Assembly (NCBI GenBank): GCA_002352205.1
Contig: DEHZ01000013.1
Coordinates: forward strand, 124,001-188,000
Length of the DNA: 64,000 nt
Source of the DNA: Flavobacterium sp. UBA2787
GTDB taxonomy: Bacteria > Bacteroidota > Bacteroidia > Flavobacteriales > Flavobacteriaceae
Reading direction: 5' to 3'
A program made the position numbers and the translations under genes. Numbering within the stretch: position 1 is the stretch's first letter; each line of letters begins with the position of its first letter. Shown piece by piece: positions 26,116-35,573 of the stretch. The notes under the pieces are model-generated. The model made no database searches. It was given only the letters and a program-made list of their open reading frames with translations, and was not told the DNA's origin.

Positions 26116-26307
26116 ATGAAACAATCAGAAATTATAAGTCTATCTGTAGCTGAGTTACAAGAACAACTTAGTCAGTCAAGAAAAACGTATGCCGACCTAA
26201 AAACGACTCATACTATATCTCCAATTCAAAATCCGCTTCAAATTAGAGCGATGAGAAGAACAATTGCGAGATTAGTTACTGAGCTAAGTAAAAGAGAGTT
26301 ACAATAA
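26116..26307 (+). CDS. rpmC: 50S ribosomal protein L29
   Basis: This 63-aa two-helix protein lies beside the tunnel exit. The start chosen is the ATG at 26116 (MKQSEIISLSVAELQEQLSQ), which gives the family length. An alternative opening at 26080 lies inside rplP and adds unrelated residues. The conserved ADLKTTHTISPIQNPLQIRAMRRTIAR stretch is split here around NPLQIRAMRR. Confidence 0.96.
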   Translation: MKQSEIISLSVAELQEQLSQSRKTYADLKTTHTISPIQNPLQIRAMRRTIARLVTELSKRELQ

Positions 26308-26324
26308 TTGTATTCTGCTGAAAG

Positions 26325-26585
26325 ATGGAAGAAAAAAGAAATTTAAGAAAAGAGAGAATTGGTGTAGTTACTAGCAACAAAATGGAGAAATCTATCGTTG
26401 TTTCTGAAACAAGAAAAGTAAAACACCCATTATACGGTAAGTTCGTGTTAAAAACAAAGAAATACGTTGCACACGACGAAACAAATGACTGTAACATTGG
26501 AGACACTGTAAGAATCAGCGAAACCCGTCCTTTAAGTAAATCTAAATGTTGGAGATTAGTTGAAATCATTGAAAGAGCGAAGTAA
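26325..26585 (+). CDS. rpsQ: 30S ribosomal protein S17
   Basis: This 86-aa OB-fold protein is a primary binder of the 16S 5' domain. Its landmarks are [30 protein letters not shown] and [19 protein letters not shown]. It has a typical length, and rplN starts only 2 bp after its stop. Confidence 0.97.
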   Translation: MEEKRNLRKERIGVVTSNKMEKSIVVSETRKVKHPLYGKFVLKTKKYVAHDETNDCNIGDTVRISETRPLSKSKCWRLVEIIERAK

Positions 26586-26587
26586 TT

Positions 26588-26956
26588 ATGGTACAACAAG
26601 AATCTAGATTAAAAGTAGCAGATAACACAGGAGCAAAAGAAGTTTTGACTATCCGTGTTTTAGGAGGAACGAAACGTCGTTATGCCTCTGTTGGAGATAA
26701 AATTGTAGTGTCAATAAAAGACGCAACACCAAACGGAAACGTAAAAAAAGGTGCTGTATCTACTGCAGTTGTTGTACGAACCAAAAAAGAAGTGAGAAGA
26801 GCTGATGGATCTTATATTCGTTTTGACGATAACGCATGTGTATTGTTAAACGCGGCAGGTGAAATGAGAGGTACTCGTGTTTTTGGTCCGGTTGCAAGAG
26901 AACTTCGTGAAAAACAATTCATGAAAATTGTATCATTAGCACCTGAAGTGCTTTAA
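26588..26956 (+). CDS. rplN: 50S ribosomal protein L14
   Basis: This 122-aa protein forms an intersubunit bridge and is the docking site of the silencing factor RsfS. It starts [20 protein letters not shown] and contains [39 protein letters not shown] and [14 protein letters not shown]. It is one of the best conserved proteins in the set. Confidence 0.98.
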
Positions 26957-26964
26957 TTCGATTA

Positions 26965-27282
26965 ATGATGACAAAATTAAAAATTAAATCAGGAGACGTT
27001 GTAAAAGTTATCGCAGGTGACCATAAAGGTGCTGAAGGTAAAGTTTTACGTGTTTTTGTAGATGCAAATAAAGCGATTGTTGAAGGTACAAACATGGTTT
27101 CAGTTCACACTAAACCAAGTGCAAAAAACCCTCAAGGTGGAATCGTAAAGAAAGAAGCTCCTATTCAAATATCAAACTTGTCTTTGATTGATCCAAAGTC
27201 AAAAAAAGCAACTAAAGTTGGATATAAAGTAGAAGGAGATAAGAAAGTAAGATTTTCAAAAAAATCTAATCAAGTATTATAG
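26965..27282 (+). CDS. rplX: 50S ribosomal protein L24
   Basis: This 105-aa assembly initiator has a KOW motif ([21 protein letters not shown]), then [25 protein letters not shown]. The gene opens with two consecutive ATG codons (26965 and 26968); either could be used, and no Shine-Dalgarno helps decide. Confidence 0.97.
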   Translation: MMTKLKIKSGDVVKVIAGDHKGAEGKVLRVFVDANKAIVEGTNMVSVHTKPSAKNPQGGIVKKEAPIQISNLSLIDPKSKKATKVGYKVEGDKKVRFSKKSNQVL

Positions 27283-27284
27283 TA

Positions 27285-27836
27285 ATGGCTTATATCCCTA
27301 GACTAAAAGAAGAATATAAAAGCAGAGTTATTCCTGCTTTGAAAGAAGAGTTCGGTTACAAAAACGTAATGCAAGTTCCAAAACTTGAAAAAATCGTTTT
27401 AAGCCGTGGTGTCGGAGCTGCCGTATCAGACAAGAAATTGGTTGATTATGCAGTAGACGAGTTGACAAAAATTACAGGTCAAAAAGCTTTAGCTACTATT
27501 TCTAAAAAAGACGTTGCGTCTTTCAAATTAAGAAAAGGTATGCCAATTGGTGCTAAAGTAACTTTACGTGGCGAAAGAATGTATGAATTCTTAGATAGAT
27601 TGATTACATCTTCTTTACCTCGTGTAAGAGATTTTGGTGGTATTAAAGCAACTGGTTTTGACGGAAGAGGTAACTACAATCTTGGAGTACTTGAGCAAAT
27701 CATTTTCCCTGAAATTGATATTGACAAAGTAAACAAAATTTCAGGAATGGACATTACTTTTGTAACAACGGCTAAAACCGATAAGGAAGCAAAATCATTA
27801 TTAGCAGAATTAGGATTACCTTTTAAAAAGAATTAA
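27285..27836 (+). CDS. rplE: 50S ribosomal protein L5
   Basis: This 183-aa protein binds 5S rRNA in the central protuberance. Family landmarks are [51 protein letters not shown] and [20 protein letters not shown]. It begins 2 bp after rplX and ends 3 bp before rpsN. Confidence 0.98.
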   Translation: MAYIPRLKEEYKSRVIPALKEEFGYKNVMQVPKLEKIVLSRGVGAAVSDKKLVDYAVDELTKITGQKALATISKKDVASFKLRKGMPIGAKVTLRGERMYEFLDRLITSSLPRVRDFGGIKATGFDGRGNYNLGVLEQIIFPEIDIDKVNKISGMDITFVTTAKTDKEAKSLLAELGLPFKKN

Positions 27837-27839
27837 GAT

Positions 27840-28109
27840 ATGGCTAAAGAATCAATGAAAGCCCGCGAGGTAAAAAGACAAAAAGCGGTAGACAAGTATG
27901 CTGACAAAAGAAAAGCTTTATTAGAAGCTGGTGACTATGAAGGCTTACAAAAATTACCAAGAAATGCTTCTCCGGTTCGTTTACACAATCGTTGTAAATT
28001 AACAGGAAGACCAAGAGGGTATATGAGACAATTCGGTCTTTCACGTGTAACTTTCCGTGAAATGGCTAACCAAGGATTAATTCCAGGAGTAAAGAAAGCT
28101 AGCTGGTAG
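27840..28109 (+). CDS. rpsN: 30S ribosomal protein S14, zinc-free type
   Basis: This 89-aa protein of the 30S head has the C-terminal core [27 protein letters not shown]. The zinc-binding form carries two CxxC pairs in this core; here only one cysteine remains, so this is the zinc-independent (C-) type. Its N-terminus is helical and charged ([20 protein letters not shown]). A 140-bp gap follows, one of three long gaps in the operon. Confidence 0.97.
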   Translation: MAKESMKAREVKRQKAVDKYADKRKALLEAGDYEGLQKLPRNASPVRLHNRCKLTGRPRGYMRQFGLSRVTFREMANQGLIPGVKKASW

Positions 28110-28124
28110 TTAGTTTATTTCAGC

Positions 28125-28229
28125 AGATAATTGTACATTTGCCAGCTTTTAGCAGGTAACGTACAATTATCTTCTTTAAAAAATGTGTTTAATGGTTTCA
28201 GGTTCAGCGGAATAGTTCCTCTGAAAACC
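28125..28229 (+). promoter_or_regulatory. Structured leader upstream of rpsH
   Basis: 12-bp perfect arms AGATAATTGTAC (28125-28136) and GTACAATTATCT (28161-28172) form one stem. A second hairpin, TTCAGCGGAA/TTCCTCTGAA (28203-28225, one mismatch), lies inside flanking GGTT/AACC. TACATTTG at 28134-28141 also fits a -7 box, so an internal promoter is possible. S8, encoded next, is the spc-operon repressor in E. coli. Confidence 0.5.
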
Positions 28230-28249
28230 GTTGCCAAAATTTTATAAAT

Positions 28250-28648
28250 ATGTATACAGATCCTATTGCAGATTATCTAACAAGAGTTAGAAACGCAGTA
28301 ATGGCAAATCACAAAGTGGTTGAAATTCCTGCTTCTAACCTTAAAAAAGAAATCACAAAGATTTTATTCGATCAAGGTTATATCCTAAGTTACAAGTTTG
28401 ATGACAGTTCTGTTCAAGGAACAATCAAAATCGCCCTTAAGTACGATAAAGTTACGAAAGAGCCGGTAATTAGAGATATCCAAAGAATTAGTAAACCAGG
28501 TTTACGTAAATATGCAGGTTCTTCAAACCTTCCAAGAATCCTTAACGGATTAGGAATTGCTATTGTTTCAACTTCAAAAGGTCTTATGACCGGAAAACAA
28601 GCGAAACAATTAAATGTAGGTGGAGAAGTAATTTGTTACGTATACTAA
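28250..28648 (+). CDS. rpsH: 30S ribosomal protein S8
   Basis: This 132-aa protein binds the central domain of 16S rRNA. It has [55 protein letters not shown] and GGEVICYVY at the end. It follows the longest gap of the operon. In E. coli S8 represses the spc operon by binding its mRNA, so the structured leader is a plausible target. Confidence 0.98.
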   Translation: MYTDPIADYLTRVRNAVMANHKVVEIPASNLKKEITKILFDQGYILSYKFDDSSVQGTIKIALKYDKVTKEPVIRDIQRISKPGLRKYAGSSNLPRILNGLGIAIVSTSKGLMTGKQAKQLNVGGEVICYVY

Positions 28649-28664
28649 TAAACAAGACTGAACG

Positions 28665-29207
28665 ATGTCAAGAATAGGTAAAAATCCAGTTGAAATTCCA
28701 TCAGGCGTAACTTTAGAAGTTAATGAAGGTGTAATTACAGTAAAAGGAAAATTAGGTCAACTAACTCAGGAGTTTTCGGACGTAACTGTAAAAGTTGAAG
28801 ACGGTCAAGTATTAGTGGAAAGATCATCTGACCACAAAGATCATAGAGCTAAACACGGTTTATACAGATCATTAATCAGTAACATGATTAACGGTGTATC
28901 AAACGGTTTTACAAAAGAATTAGAGTTAGTAGGGGTAGGGTACAGAGCTTCTAATCAAGGTCAAAAATTAGATCTTGCATTAGGATTTTCTCACAATATC
29001 GTTTTAGAAATTGCTCCAGAAGTAAAATTGGAAACAGTTTCAGAAAAAGGTAAGAACCCAATCGTTAAACTAACCTCTCACGATAAACAACTTTTAGGTC
29101 AGGTTGCCGCTAAAATTAGAGGTTTCCGTCGTCCAGAACCTTACAAAGGAAAAGGAGTTAAATTCGTAGGTGAAGTATTAAGAAGAAAAGCAGGTAAATC
29201 AGCTTAA
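28665..29207 (+). CDS. rplF: 50S ribosomal protein L6
   Basis: This 180-aa two-domain protein lies near the GTPase-associated centre. It starts MSRIGKNPVEIPSGVTLEV and ends with RRPEPYKGKGVKFVGEVLRRKAGKSA, the conserved RNA-binding segment. The middle shows ELVGVGYRASNQGQKLDLALGFSH. Confidence 0.98.
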   Translation: MSRIGKNPVEIPSGVTLEVNEGVITVKGKLGQLTQEFSDVTVKVEDGQVLVERSSDHKDHRAKHGLYRSLISNMINGVSNGFTKELELVGVGYRASNQGQKLDLALGFSHNIVLEIAPEVKLETVSEKGKNPIVKLTSHDKQLLGQVAAKIRGFRRPEPYKGKGVKFVGEVLRRKAGKSA

Positions 29208-29219
29208 AAAAGTAAGATT

Positions 29220-29573
29220 ATGTCATTAACAAAATCTGATAGAAGACAGAGAATTAAGTTCAGAATTAGAAAGATTGTAAGCGGAACTGCTGCTAAACCA
29301 AGACTTTCTGTATTCAGAAGCAATAAAGAAATCTACGCACAATTAGTAGACGACGTAAACGGAGTAACCATTTTGGCCGCTTCCTCTAGAGATAAAGGAA
29401 TAGATGCAAAAGGAACAAACGTTGAAGTTGCTAACGCAGTAGGAAAACTAGTTGCTGAAAAAGCATTGAAAGCTGGTATAGATACAGTAACTTTCGATAG
29501 AGGAGGATACTTATACCACGGTCGTATTAAATCATTAGCAGAAGGAGCGAGAGCTGCCGGACTTAAATTCTAA
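29220..29573 (+). CDS. rplR: 50S ribosomal protein L18
   Basis: This 117-aa protein binds 5S rRNA with L5. Landmarks are [24 protein letters not shown] split around [20 protein letters not shown], and [20 protein letters not shown] near the end. It has the same length as E. coli L18. Confidence 0.97.
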   Translation: MSLTKSDRRQRIKFRIRKIVSGTAAKPRLSVFRSNKEIYAQLVDDVNGVTILAASSRDKGIDAKGTNVEVANAVGKLVAEKALKAGIDTVTFDRGGYLYHGRIKSLAEGARAAGLKF

Positions 29574-29579
29574 GAAATT

Positions 29580-30104
29580 ATGTATAACAAATACAAAAAT
29601 GTAGAGTTAGTAAAACCTAGTGGTCTTGAATTAAAAGATCGTTTGGTAAGTGTAAATCGTGTTACCAAAGTAACAAAAGGTGGTAGAGCATTTGGTTTTT
29701 CTGCTATTGTTGTTGTAGGTGATGAAAACGGAGTAGTTGGACACGGATTAGGAAAATCTAAAGACGTATCAGAAGCAATCGCTAAGGCTGTGGAAGATGC
29801 TAAGAAAAATTTAGTAAAAATTCCTCTAAGTGGACAATCAGTTCCTCACGAACAAAAAGGAAAATTTGGTGGAGCTCGTGTATTTTTAATGCCTGCATCT
29901 CACGGTACAGGAGTTATTGCTGGTGGTGCTGTTCGTTCGGTACTTGAATCAGTAGGAATTCACGATGTATTATCAAAATCTCAAGGATCTTCAAACCCTC
30001 ACAACGTAGTAAAAGCAACTTTTGATGCTTTACTTCAAATGAGAAGTGCTTATACAGTGTCTAAGCAAAGAGGAATTTCTTTAGAGAAAGTATTTAAAGG
30101 TTAA
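29580..30104 (+). CDS. rpsE: 30S ribosomal protein S5
   Basis: This 174-aa protein is involved in decoding accuracy and mRNA unwinding. It shows [20 protein letters not shown] with the spectinomycin loop region, [20 protein letters not shown] and [20 protein letters not shown] short N-terminal extension ([20 protein letters not shown]) accounts for the extra length over E. coli. Confidence 0.98.
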   Translation: MYNKYKNVELVKPSGLELKDRLVSVNRVTKVTKGGRAFGFSAIVVVGDENGVVGHGLGKSKDVSEAIAKAVEDAKKNLVKIPLSGQSVPHEQKGKFGGARVFLMPASHGTGVIAGGAVRSVLESVGIHDVLSKSQGSSNPHNVVKATFDALLQMRSAYTVSKQRGISLEKVFKG

Positions 30105-30118
30105 TATACAAGGAAATT

Positions 30119-30301
30119 ATGTCAAAGATTTTAGTAAAACAAGTAAAAAGTCAAATCAACTGTCCTCAAACACAAAAGAGAACATTGGTTTCTTTGGGTC
30201 TTAAAAGATTAGGACAAGTAGTAGAGCATGAAAATTCATCTGCTATCCTTGGTATGGTAAATAAAGTTAAACACTTAGTTTCTGTAGAAGAAACTAAATA
30301 A
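30119..30301 (+). CDS. rpmD: 50S ribosomal protein L30
   Basis: This 60-aa protein has KILVKQVKSQINCPQTQKRT, SLGLKRLGQVVEHENSSAIL and GMVNKVKHLVSVEE, typical of bacterial L30. It lies between rpsE (14 bp) and rplO (11 bp), as in other bacteria. Confidence 0.96.
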   Translation: MSKILVKQVKSQINCPQTQKRTLVSLGLKRLGQVVEHENSSAILGMVNKVKHLVSVEETK

Positions 30302-30312
30302 CACTATTCAAA

Positions 30313-30765
30313 ATGAATTTAAGTAACTTACAACCAGCTGAAGGTTCAACGCACAATCAAAATAAAAGATTAGGTAGAGGAGAAGGTTCTGGAAAAGGTG
30401 GTACTGCGTCACGTGGTCACAAAGGAGCAAAATCTCGTTCTGGTTATTCTAAAAAGATTGGTTTTGAAGGTGGTCAAATGCCACTTCAAAGACGTGTGCC
30501 TAAGTTCGGATTTAAAAATATCAATAGAGTAGATTATCAAGGAATTAACCTTGATACTTTACAAGCTTTAGTTGATAACGGAACAGTAACTGATACAGTA
30601 GATTTCGCTACAATCATCGACAACCGTTTGGCAACTAAAAACGAATTGGTAAAAGTATTAGGTCGTGGTGAATTAAAAGCGAAATTAAAAGTAACCGCTC
30701 ACAAATTTACAGCAACTGCCAAAGCCGCTATCGAAGCTGCAGGTGGAGAAGCTGTAACTTTATAA
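30313..30765 (+). CDS. rplO: 50S ribosomal protein L15
   Basis: This 150-aa protein has the glycine- and arginine-rich N-terminal arm (RLGRGEGSGKGGTASRGHKG, then KSRSGYSKKIGFEGGQMPLQ) that threads into 23S rRNA. The C-terminal globular part ends HKFTATAKAAIEAAGGEAVTL. secY starts 12 bp after the stop. Confidence 0.97.
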   Translation: MNLSNLQPAEGSTHNQNKRLGRGEGSGKGGTASRGHKGAKSRSGYSKKIGFEGGQMPLQRRVPKFGFKNINRVDYQGINLDTLQALVDNGTVTDTVDFATIIDNRLATKNELVKVLGRGELKAKLKVTAHKFTATAKAAIEAAGGEAVTL

Positions 30766-30777
30766 TTTACTGACTGT

Positions 30778-32124
30778 ATGAAGAAATTTTTTGAAACACT
30801 CGCAAACGTATGGAAGATTGAAGAACTTAAGAATAGAATTCTTATCACTCTTGGGTTACTTCTAGTTTATCGTTTTGGAGCACAGGTTACTTTACCCGGT
30901 ATAGACGCCACTAAATTAGAAGGTTTGTCTGCTCAAACAGATCAAGGAATTGGATCAATTCTTAATATGTTTACCGGTGGGGCATTCTCTCAAGCTTCCG
31001 TTTTTGCTTTGGGAATTATGCCTTACATTTCTGCATCGATTGTGGTGCAATTAATGGGAATTGCAGTTCCATATTTACAAAAACTGCAAAAGGACGGTGA
31101 GAGTGGAAGAAAGAAAATTAATCAAATTACACGTTGGTTAACAATTGCAATCACCTTGGTACAGGGTCCGGGTTATATCTATAACCTTTACAGAACTTTA
31201 CCAGGCGATGCATTTTTGTTAGGATTTAATTCCTTCTCGTTCTTATTCTCAGCGGTTCTTATCCTTGTTACAGGTACAATTTTTGCCATGTGGTTAGGAG
31301 AAAAAATTACTGATAAAGGTATCGGAAATGGAATCTCATTATTAATTATGGTTGGTATTATTGCCCGTTTACCGGAAGCATTTATACAAGAATTCGTTTC
31401 AACCGTAACTAAAGATCAAGGTGGTCCTGTACTTTTAGTTTTCGAAATTATACTTTGGTTATTGATCATCGTTGCCAGCGTCTTATTGGTTATGGCAGTT
31501 AGAAAGATACCAGTACAATACGCCAGAAGAACTGCAGGTGGTGATTTTGAACAAGATATGATGGGTGCAAACAGGCAGTTTATTCCTTTAAAGCTTAATG
31601 CTTCAGGAGTTATGCCAATCATTTTTGCTCAAGCTATTATGTTCATCCCCGCAGCAGTAGCCGGTTTATCTGATTCTGAAACAGCTCAATCCGTTACAGG
31701 AGCTTTCAGTGATATGTTCGGTTTATGGTACAACATTGTTTTTGCTTTATTAATTATTGTATTTACATACTTCTATACTGCAATCACAGTACCTACAAAC
31801 AAAATGGCTGATGATTTAAAAAGAAGTGGTGGTTTTATACCGGGTATTAGACCAGGTTTGGAAACATCTGACTTCTTAGACAAAGTGATGTCTTTAATAA
31901 CACTACCAGGCTCTATTTTCTTAGCTCTTATTGCTGTGTTTCCTGCAATAGTAGTGAACTTAATGGGTGTTCAACAGAACTGGGGAATGTTTTTTGGAGG
32001 TACATCCTTATTAATTATGGTTGGAGTTGCAATTGATACTATGCAACAAGTGAATTCATACTTGTTGAATAGACATTATGATGGTTTAATGAAATCAGGT
32101 AAAAATAGAAAAGCAGTAGCTTAA
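30778..32124 (+). CDS. secY: Preprotein translocase subunit SecY
   Basis: This 448-aa inner membrane channel protein has ten predicted helices. Diagnostic stretches are [58 protein letters not shown] and [13 protein letters not shown]-like [18 protein letters not shown], plus [14 protein letters not shown]-like [17 protein letters not shown]. It forms the protein-conducting pore with SecE and SecG. This is the route by which the T9SS cargo and lipoproteins elsewhere in the window reach the periplasm. adk and map, which often follow secY, are absent here. Confidence 0.98.
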   Translation: MKKFFETLANVWKIEELKNRILITLGLLLVYRFGAQVTLPGIDATKLEGLSAQTDQGIGSILNMFTGGAFSQASVFALGIMPYISASIVVQLMGIAVPYLQKLQKDGESGRKKINQITRWLTIAITLVQGPGYIYNLYRTLPGDAFLLGFNSFSFLFSAVLILVTGTIFAMWLGEKITDKGIGNGISLLIMVGIIARLPEAFIQEFVSTVTKDQGGPVLLVFEIILWLLIIVASVLLVMAVRKIPVQYARRTAGGDFEQDMMGANRQFIPLKLNASGVMPIIFAQAIMFIPAAVAGLSDSETAQSVTGAFSDMFGLWYNIVFALLIIVFTYFYTAITVPTNKMADDLKRSGGFIPGIRPGLETSDFLDKVMSLITLPGSIFLALIAVFPAIVVNLMGVQQNWGMFFGGTSLLIMVGVAIDTMQQVNSYLLNRHYDGLMKSGKNRKAVA

Positions 32125-32129
32125 TTTTT

Positions 32130-32345
32130 ATGGCAAAACAATCAGCAATAGAACAAGACGGATCAATCATTGAAGCATTATCAAATGCAATGTTCCGTGT
32201 AGAATTAGAAAATGGTCACGTAGTGATTGCTCATATTTCCGGTAAAATGCGTATGCATTACATCAAATTATTACCTGGTGATAAAGTGAAATTGGAAATG
32301 AGCCCTTACGACCTGACAAAAGCAAGAATTACTTATAGATATTAA
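32130..32345 (+). CDS. infA: Translation initiation factor IF-1
   Basis: This 71-aa OB-fold protein binds the 30S A site during initiation. The sequence [40 protein letters not shown] and [22 protein letters not shown] matches the family fully. It begins 5 bp after secY. Confidence 0.98.
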   Translation: MAKQSAIEQDGSIIEALSNAMFRVELENGHVVIAHISGKMRMHYIKLLPGDKVKLEMSPYDLTKARITYRY

Positions 32346-32357
32346 AGCTATTTCACA

Positions 32358-32474
32358 ATGAAAGTAAGAGCATCAGTAAAGAAAAGAAGTGCCGAATGCG
32401 TTATCGTTCGCAGAAAAGGCAGATTGTACGTTATTAACAAAAAGAATCCTAGATTTAAACAAAGACAAGGATAA
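32358..32474 (+). CDS. rpmJ: 50S ribosomal protein L36, zinc-free type
   Basis: This is a 38-aa protein: [20 protein letters not shown], then [18 protein letters not shown]. The zinc-binding L36 has Cys11, Cys14, Cys27 and His33; here these positions are Ser, Cys, Asn and Phe, so zinc cannot be bound in the usual way and this is the C- form. rpsM starts 2 bp later. Confidence 0.96.
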   Translation: MKVRASVKKRSAECVIVRRKGRLYVINKKNPRFKQRQG

Positions 32475-32476
32475 TT

Positions 32477-32851
32477 ATGGCAAGAATCGCAGGGGTAGAT
32501 ATACCTAAAAACAAAAGAGGAGTTATTGCTTTAACCTATATCTTCGGTATTGGAAAAAGCAGAGCTATTGAGATTTTAGAAAAAGCTCAAGTTAGTCAAG
32601 ACAAGAAAGTTCAAGATTGGAATGACGACGAAATCGGAGGAATCCGTGACGCCGTATCATATTACAAAATTGAAGGTGAATTGCGTTCAGAAGTATCACT
32701 ACACATCAAACGTCTTATGGACATTGGATGTTATAGAGGAATTCGTCACAGATCTGGTCTTCCATTAAGAGGACAAAGAACTAAAAACAATTCCAGAACT
32801 AGAAAAGGTAAAAGAAAAACTGTTGCTAACAAGAAAAAAGCAACTAAATAA
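32477..32851 (+). CDS. rpsM: 30S ribosomal protein S13
   Basis: This 124-aa head protein contacts P-site tRNA and L5. Landmarks are [34 protein letters not shown] and [20 protein letters not shown]. The tail is lysine-rich ([16 protein letters not shown]). In E. coli the S4 binding site lies just before this gene; here the spacer is 2 bp, so no leader is possible. Confidence 0.98.
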   Translation: MARIAGVDIPKNKRGVIALTYIFGIGKSRAIEILEKAQVSQDKKVQDWNDDEIGGIRDAVSYYKIEGELRSEVSLHIKRLMDIGCYRGIRHRSGLPLRGQRTKNNSRTRKGKRKTVANKKKATK

Positions 32852-32859
32852 TAAGTAAT

Positions 32860-33243
32860 ATGGCTAAAGCAACAGCAAAAAAACGTAAAGTTATCGTTGA
32901 ATCAACGGGTGAAGCTCATATTAATGCAACTTTTAACAACATTATTATTTCACTTACCAACAAAAAAGGTGAAGTAATTTCTTGGTCTTCTGCCGGTAAA
33001 ATGGGTTTCAGAGGATCTAAAAAGAACACTCCTTATGCTGCTCAAATGGCTGCAGAAGATTGTTCAAAAGTAGCACTTGAGGCAGGTTTAAAGAAAGTGA
33101 AAGTGTATGTGAAAGGACCAGGAAACGGACGTGAGTCTGCTATCCGTTCTATCCATAACGGTGGAATCGAAGTTACAGAAATTATTGACGTAACACCAAT
33201 GCCACACAACGGATGTAGACCTCCAAAAAGAAGAAGAGTTTAA
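32860..33243 (+). CDS. rpsK: 30S ribosomal protein S11
   Basis: This 127-aa platform protein shows [40 protein letters not shown] and [20 protein letters not shown]. The asparagine in PHNG is the site of isoaspartate formation in E. coli S11. A weak hairpin and a 116-bp gap follow it. Confidence 0.98.
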   Translation: MAKATAKKRKVIVESTGEAHINATFNNIIISLTNKKGEVISWSSAGKMGFRGSKKNTPYAAQMAAEDCSKVALEAGLKKVKVYVKGPGNGRESAIRSIHNGGIEVTEIIDVTPMPHNGCRPPKRRRV

Positions 33244-33248
33244 TGATT

Positions 33249-33281
33249 AACTGATTCAATTCAGTTCTTTATAATTTTTAT
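33249..33281 (+). terminator. Weak hairpin after rpsK
   Basis: AACTGA (33249-33254) and TCAGTT (33261-33266) pair around a 6-nt loop, followed by CTTTATAATTTTTATT. The stem is short and AT-rich, so at most it would attenuate transcription rather than end it. Confidence 0.35.
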
Positions 33282-33293
33282 TAAGTATAACAC

Positions 33294-33346
33294 AAGGTAG
33301 AGATCGATTATCGAAGGATTTGACCTGAATTCATAATCACTACCTT
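33294..33346 (+). promoter_or_regulatory. Structured leader upstream of rpsD
   Basis: AAGGTAG (33294-33300) pairs with CTACCTT (33340-33346), and within it GATTAT pairs with ATAATC, leaving a large internal loop. The structure ends 13 bp before the rpsD start codon. S4 represses its own operon in E. coli and B. subtilis through leader structures, which makes this a candidate target. Confidence 0.45.
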
Positions 33347-33359
33347 AAAACAATTTAAA

Positions 33360-33965
33360 ATGGCAAGATATACTGGTCCAAAAACTAAAATAGCTCGTAA
33401 ATTTGGCGAAGCTATATTCGGAGAAGACAAAGCCTTCGAAAAAAGAAATTACCCTCCAGGGCAACACGGTTTAGCTAAGAGAAGAGGTAAAAAATCTGAA
33501 TATGCAGTTCAGTTAATGGAAAAGCAAAAAGCGAAGTACACTTACGGAATTCTTGAAAAACAATTCAGAAACTTATTTGAAAAAGCAGCAGCATCTAAAG
33601 GTGTAACAGGTGAAATCCTTTTACAACTTTGCGAAGCTCGTTTAGACAACGTGGTTTACAGAATGGGTGTAGCTCCATCAAGAAGAGCAGCTCGTCAAAT
33701 CGTTGGACACAGACACATCACTGTAAACGGTGAAATCGTGAACGTTCCATCTTACCACCTAAAACCAGGCGATAAAGTTGCTGTTCGTGAAAAATCTAAA
33801 TCAGTTGAAGCTATCAACAATTCGTTAGCTAATGCTAGCAAAGTTTATGAGTGGATTACTTGGAACAATGATACCAAAGAAGGTACATTTGTAACTGTTC
33901 CACAACGTTTACAAATCCCGGAAAACATCAAAGAACAACTAATCGTTGAGTTATACAACAAATAA
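33360..33965 (+). CDS. rpsD: 30S ribosomal protein S4
   Basis: This 201-aa primary binder of the 16S 5' domain also acts in accuracy. It begins [20 protein letters not shown] and has [20 protein letters not shown] and the S4 domain [20 protein letters not shown] plus [17 protein letters not shown]. It lacks the N-terminal zinc cysteines seen in some species. It is preceded by a 116-bp structured gap and followed by rpoA. Confidence 0.98.
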   Translation: MARYTGPKTKIARKFGEAIFGEDKAFEKRNYPPGQHGLAKRRGKKSEYAVQLMEKQKAKYTYGILEKQFRNLFEKAAASKGVTGEILLQLCEARLDNVVYRMGVAPSRRAARQIVGHRHITVNGEIVNVPSYHLKPGDKVAVREKSKSVEAINNSLANASKVYEWITWNNDTKEGTFVTVPQRLQIPENIKEQLIVELYNK

Positions 33966-33986
33966 TAATTGACAGAAGTCGTAATT

Positions 33987-34979
33987 ATGGCAATATTTAA
34001 TTTTCAGAAGCCCGATAAAGTTATCATGATCGATTCAACCGATTTTGAAGGTAAGTTTGAATTCAGACCTTTAGAACCTGGTTACGGATTGACTGTTGGT
34101 AACGCACTTAGAAGAGTTTTGCTTTCCGCTCTTGAAGGATATGCTATTACATCTGTTCGTATTGAAGGTGTAGATCACGAGTTTTCTACCATCTCCGGTG
34201 TAGTAGAAGATGTAACAGAAATTATTTTGAACTTAAAACAAGTTCGTTTCAAACGTCAAATCGAAGATGTTGACAATGAAACCGTTACCATCTCACTTTC
34301 CGGTAAAGACCAAATTACAGCTGGTGATTTTCAAAAATTTATTTCAGGTTTTCAAGTTTTAAACCCTGAATTAATTATCTGTAACCTAGATTCTAAAGTT
34401 AACATCAATATGGAGTTAACTATCGAAAAAGGTAGAGGATACGTTCCTGCAGAAGAAAACAAAAAACAAAACGCAGCGATCGGAACCATTTTCACTGATT
34501 CTATTTTTACACCTATCAAAAATGTAAAATATGCAATCGAAAACTTCCGTGTTGAGCAAAAAACAGATTATGAAAAATTGGTTTTCGAAATCAAAACCGA
34601 TGGTTCAATCAATCCAAAAGATGCTTTAACAGAAGCGGCAAAAGTTTTAATACACCACTTTATGTTGTTCTCAGACGAAAGAATTACACTTGAAGCTGAC
34701 GAAATTGCACAAACAGAATCATACGATGAGGAATCATTGCACATGAGACAATTGCTTAAAACTAAGCTTGTTGATATGGATCTTTCTGTAAGAGCATTAA
34801 ATTGTTTGAAAGCGGCAGAAGTTGATACATTAGGTGACTTAGTATCATTCAATAAAAACGACTTGATGAAATTCCGTAACTTCGGTAAGAAATCATTGAC
34901 CGAGCTTGATGAGCTTGTGGCAATCAAAAACTTACATTTCGGAATGGATTTGTCAAAATATAAACTAGATAAAGAATAA
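33987..34979 (+). CDS. rpoA: RNA polymerase alpha subunit
   Basis: This 330-aa protein starts at the ATG at 33987 ([12 protein letters not shown]). A TTG 18 bp upstream is in frame but gives a non-family extension. The N-terminal dimerisation domain has [20 protein letters not shown]. The C-terminal domain, which contacts UP elements and activators, has [23 protein letters not shown]-type helices ([20 protein letters not shown]) and [13 protein letters not shown]. The total length is normal. Confidence 0.98.
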   Translation: MAIFNFQKPDKVIMIDSTDFEGKFEFRPLEPGYGLTVGNALRRVLLSALEGYAITSVRIEGVDHEFSTISGVVEDVTEIILNLKQVRFKRQIEDVDNETVTISLSGKDQITAGDFQKFISGFQVLNPELIICNLDSKVNINMELTIEKGRGYVPAEENKKQNAAIGTIFTDSIFTPIKNVKYAIENFRVEQKTDYEKLVFEIKTDGSINPKDALTEAAKVLIHHFMLFSDERITLEADEIAQTESYDEESLHMRQLLKTKLVDMDLSVRALNCLKAAEVDTLGDLVSFNKNDLMKFRNFGKKSLTELDELVAIKNLHFGMDLSKYKLDKE

Positions 34980-35042
34980 ATTTTCTTCATATTTTGCTCT
35001 CCAAAGCGGATAGATGCAAGATGAAGTTTTAAAAAACACGTC

Positions 35043-35549
35043 ATGAGACACGGAAAAAAAATCAACCATTTAAGCAGACAACAAGGTCACAGAAGATCAA
35101 TGTTGGCTAATATGGCTTGTTCATTAATTGAGCACAAAAGAATCAATACAACAGTTGCCAAAGCAAAAGCTTTGAAACAATTCGTTGAACCATTGATCAC
35201 AAAATCAAAAGAAGATACTACGCACAACAGACGTATCGTATTTGCTTACTTGAGAAACAAATATGGTGTTACCGAACTTTTTAGAGAAGTAGCAGCAAAA
35301 GTGGGTGACCGTCCAGGTGGTTACACACGTATCATCAAGTTAGGAAATCGTTTGGGAGATAACGCTGATATGGCGATGATCGAGCTAGTAGACTTCAACG
35401 AACTATACAACGGAGGTAAAAAAGAAGAGAAAAAAGCAAAAAGCCGTCGTGGTGGAAAAGCTAAGAAAACCGAAGCCGCTGCTCCAGAAGCAAAAGCACC
35501 GGAAGCTCCAGCTGCTGATTCAACTCCAACAACCGAAGCTGCTGAATAA
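35043..35549 (+). CDS. rplQ: 50S ribosomal protein L17 with C-terminal extension
   Basis: The core (about residues 1-120) is typical: [40 protein letters not shown] and [20 protein letters not shown]. Past that the protein continues about 45 residues of lysine-rich then alanine/glutamate/proline-rich sequence ([17 protein letters not shown], then [14 protein letters not shown]), giving 168 aa against 127 in E. coli. Such tails are common in Bacteroidota and are probably disordered. It is the last gene of the superoperon. Confidence 0.97.
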   Translation: MRHGKKINHLSRQQGHRRSMLANMACSLIEHKRINTTVAKAKALKQFVEPLITKSKEDTTHNRRIVFAYLRNKYGVTELFREVAAKVGDRPGGYTRIIKLGNRLGDNADMAMIELVDFNELYNGGKKEEKKAKSRRGGKAKKTEAAAPEAKAPEAPAADSTPTTEAAE

Positions 35550-35573
35550 TGAAATCATTCATTCAATAAAAAT

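Noticed and set aside
34568-35065. Minus-strand 165-codon frame opposite rpoA
   Set aside because: It is an antisense shadow of a conserved gene with a serine-rich product and no family features.
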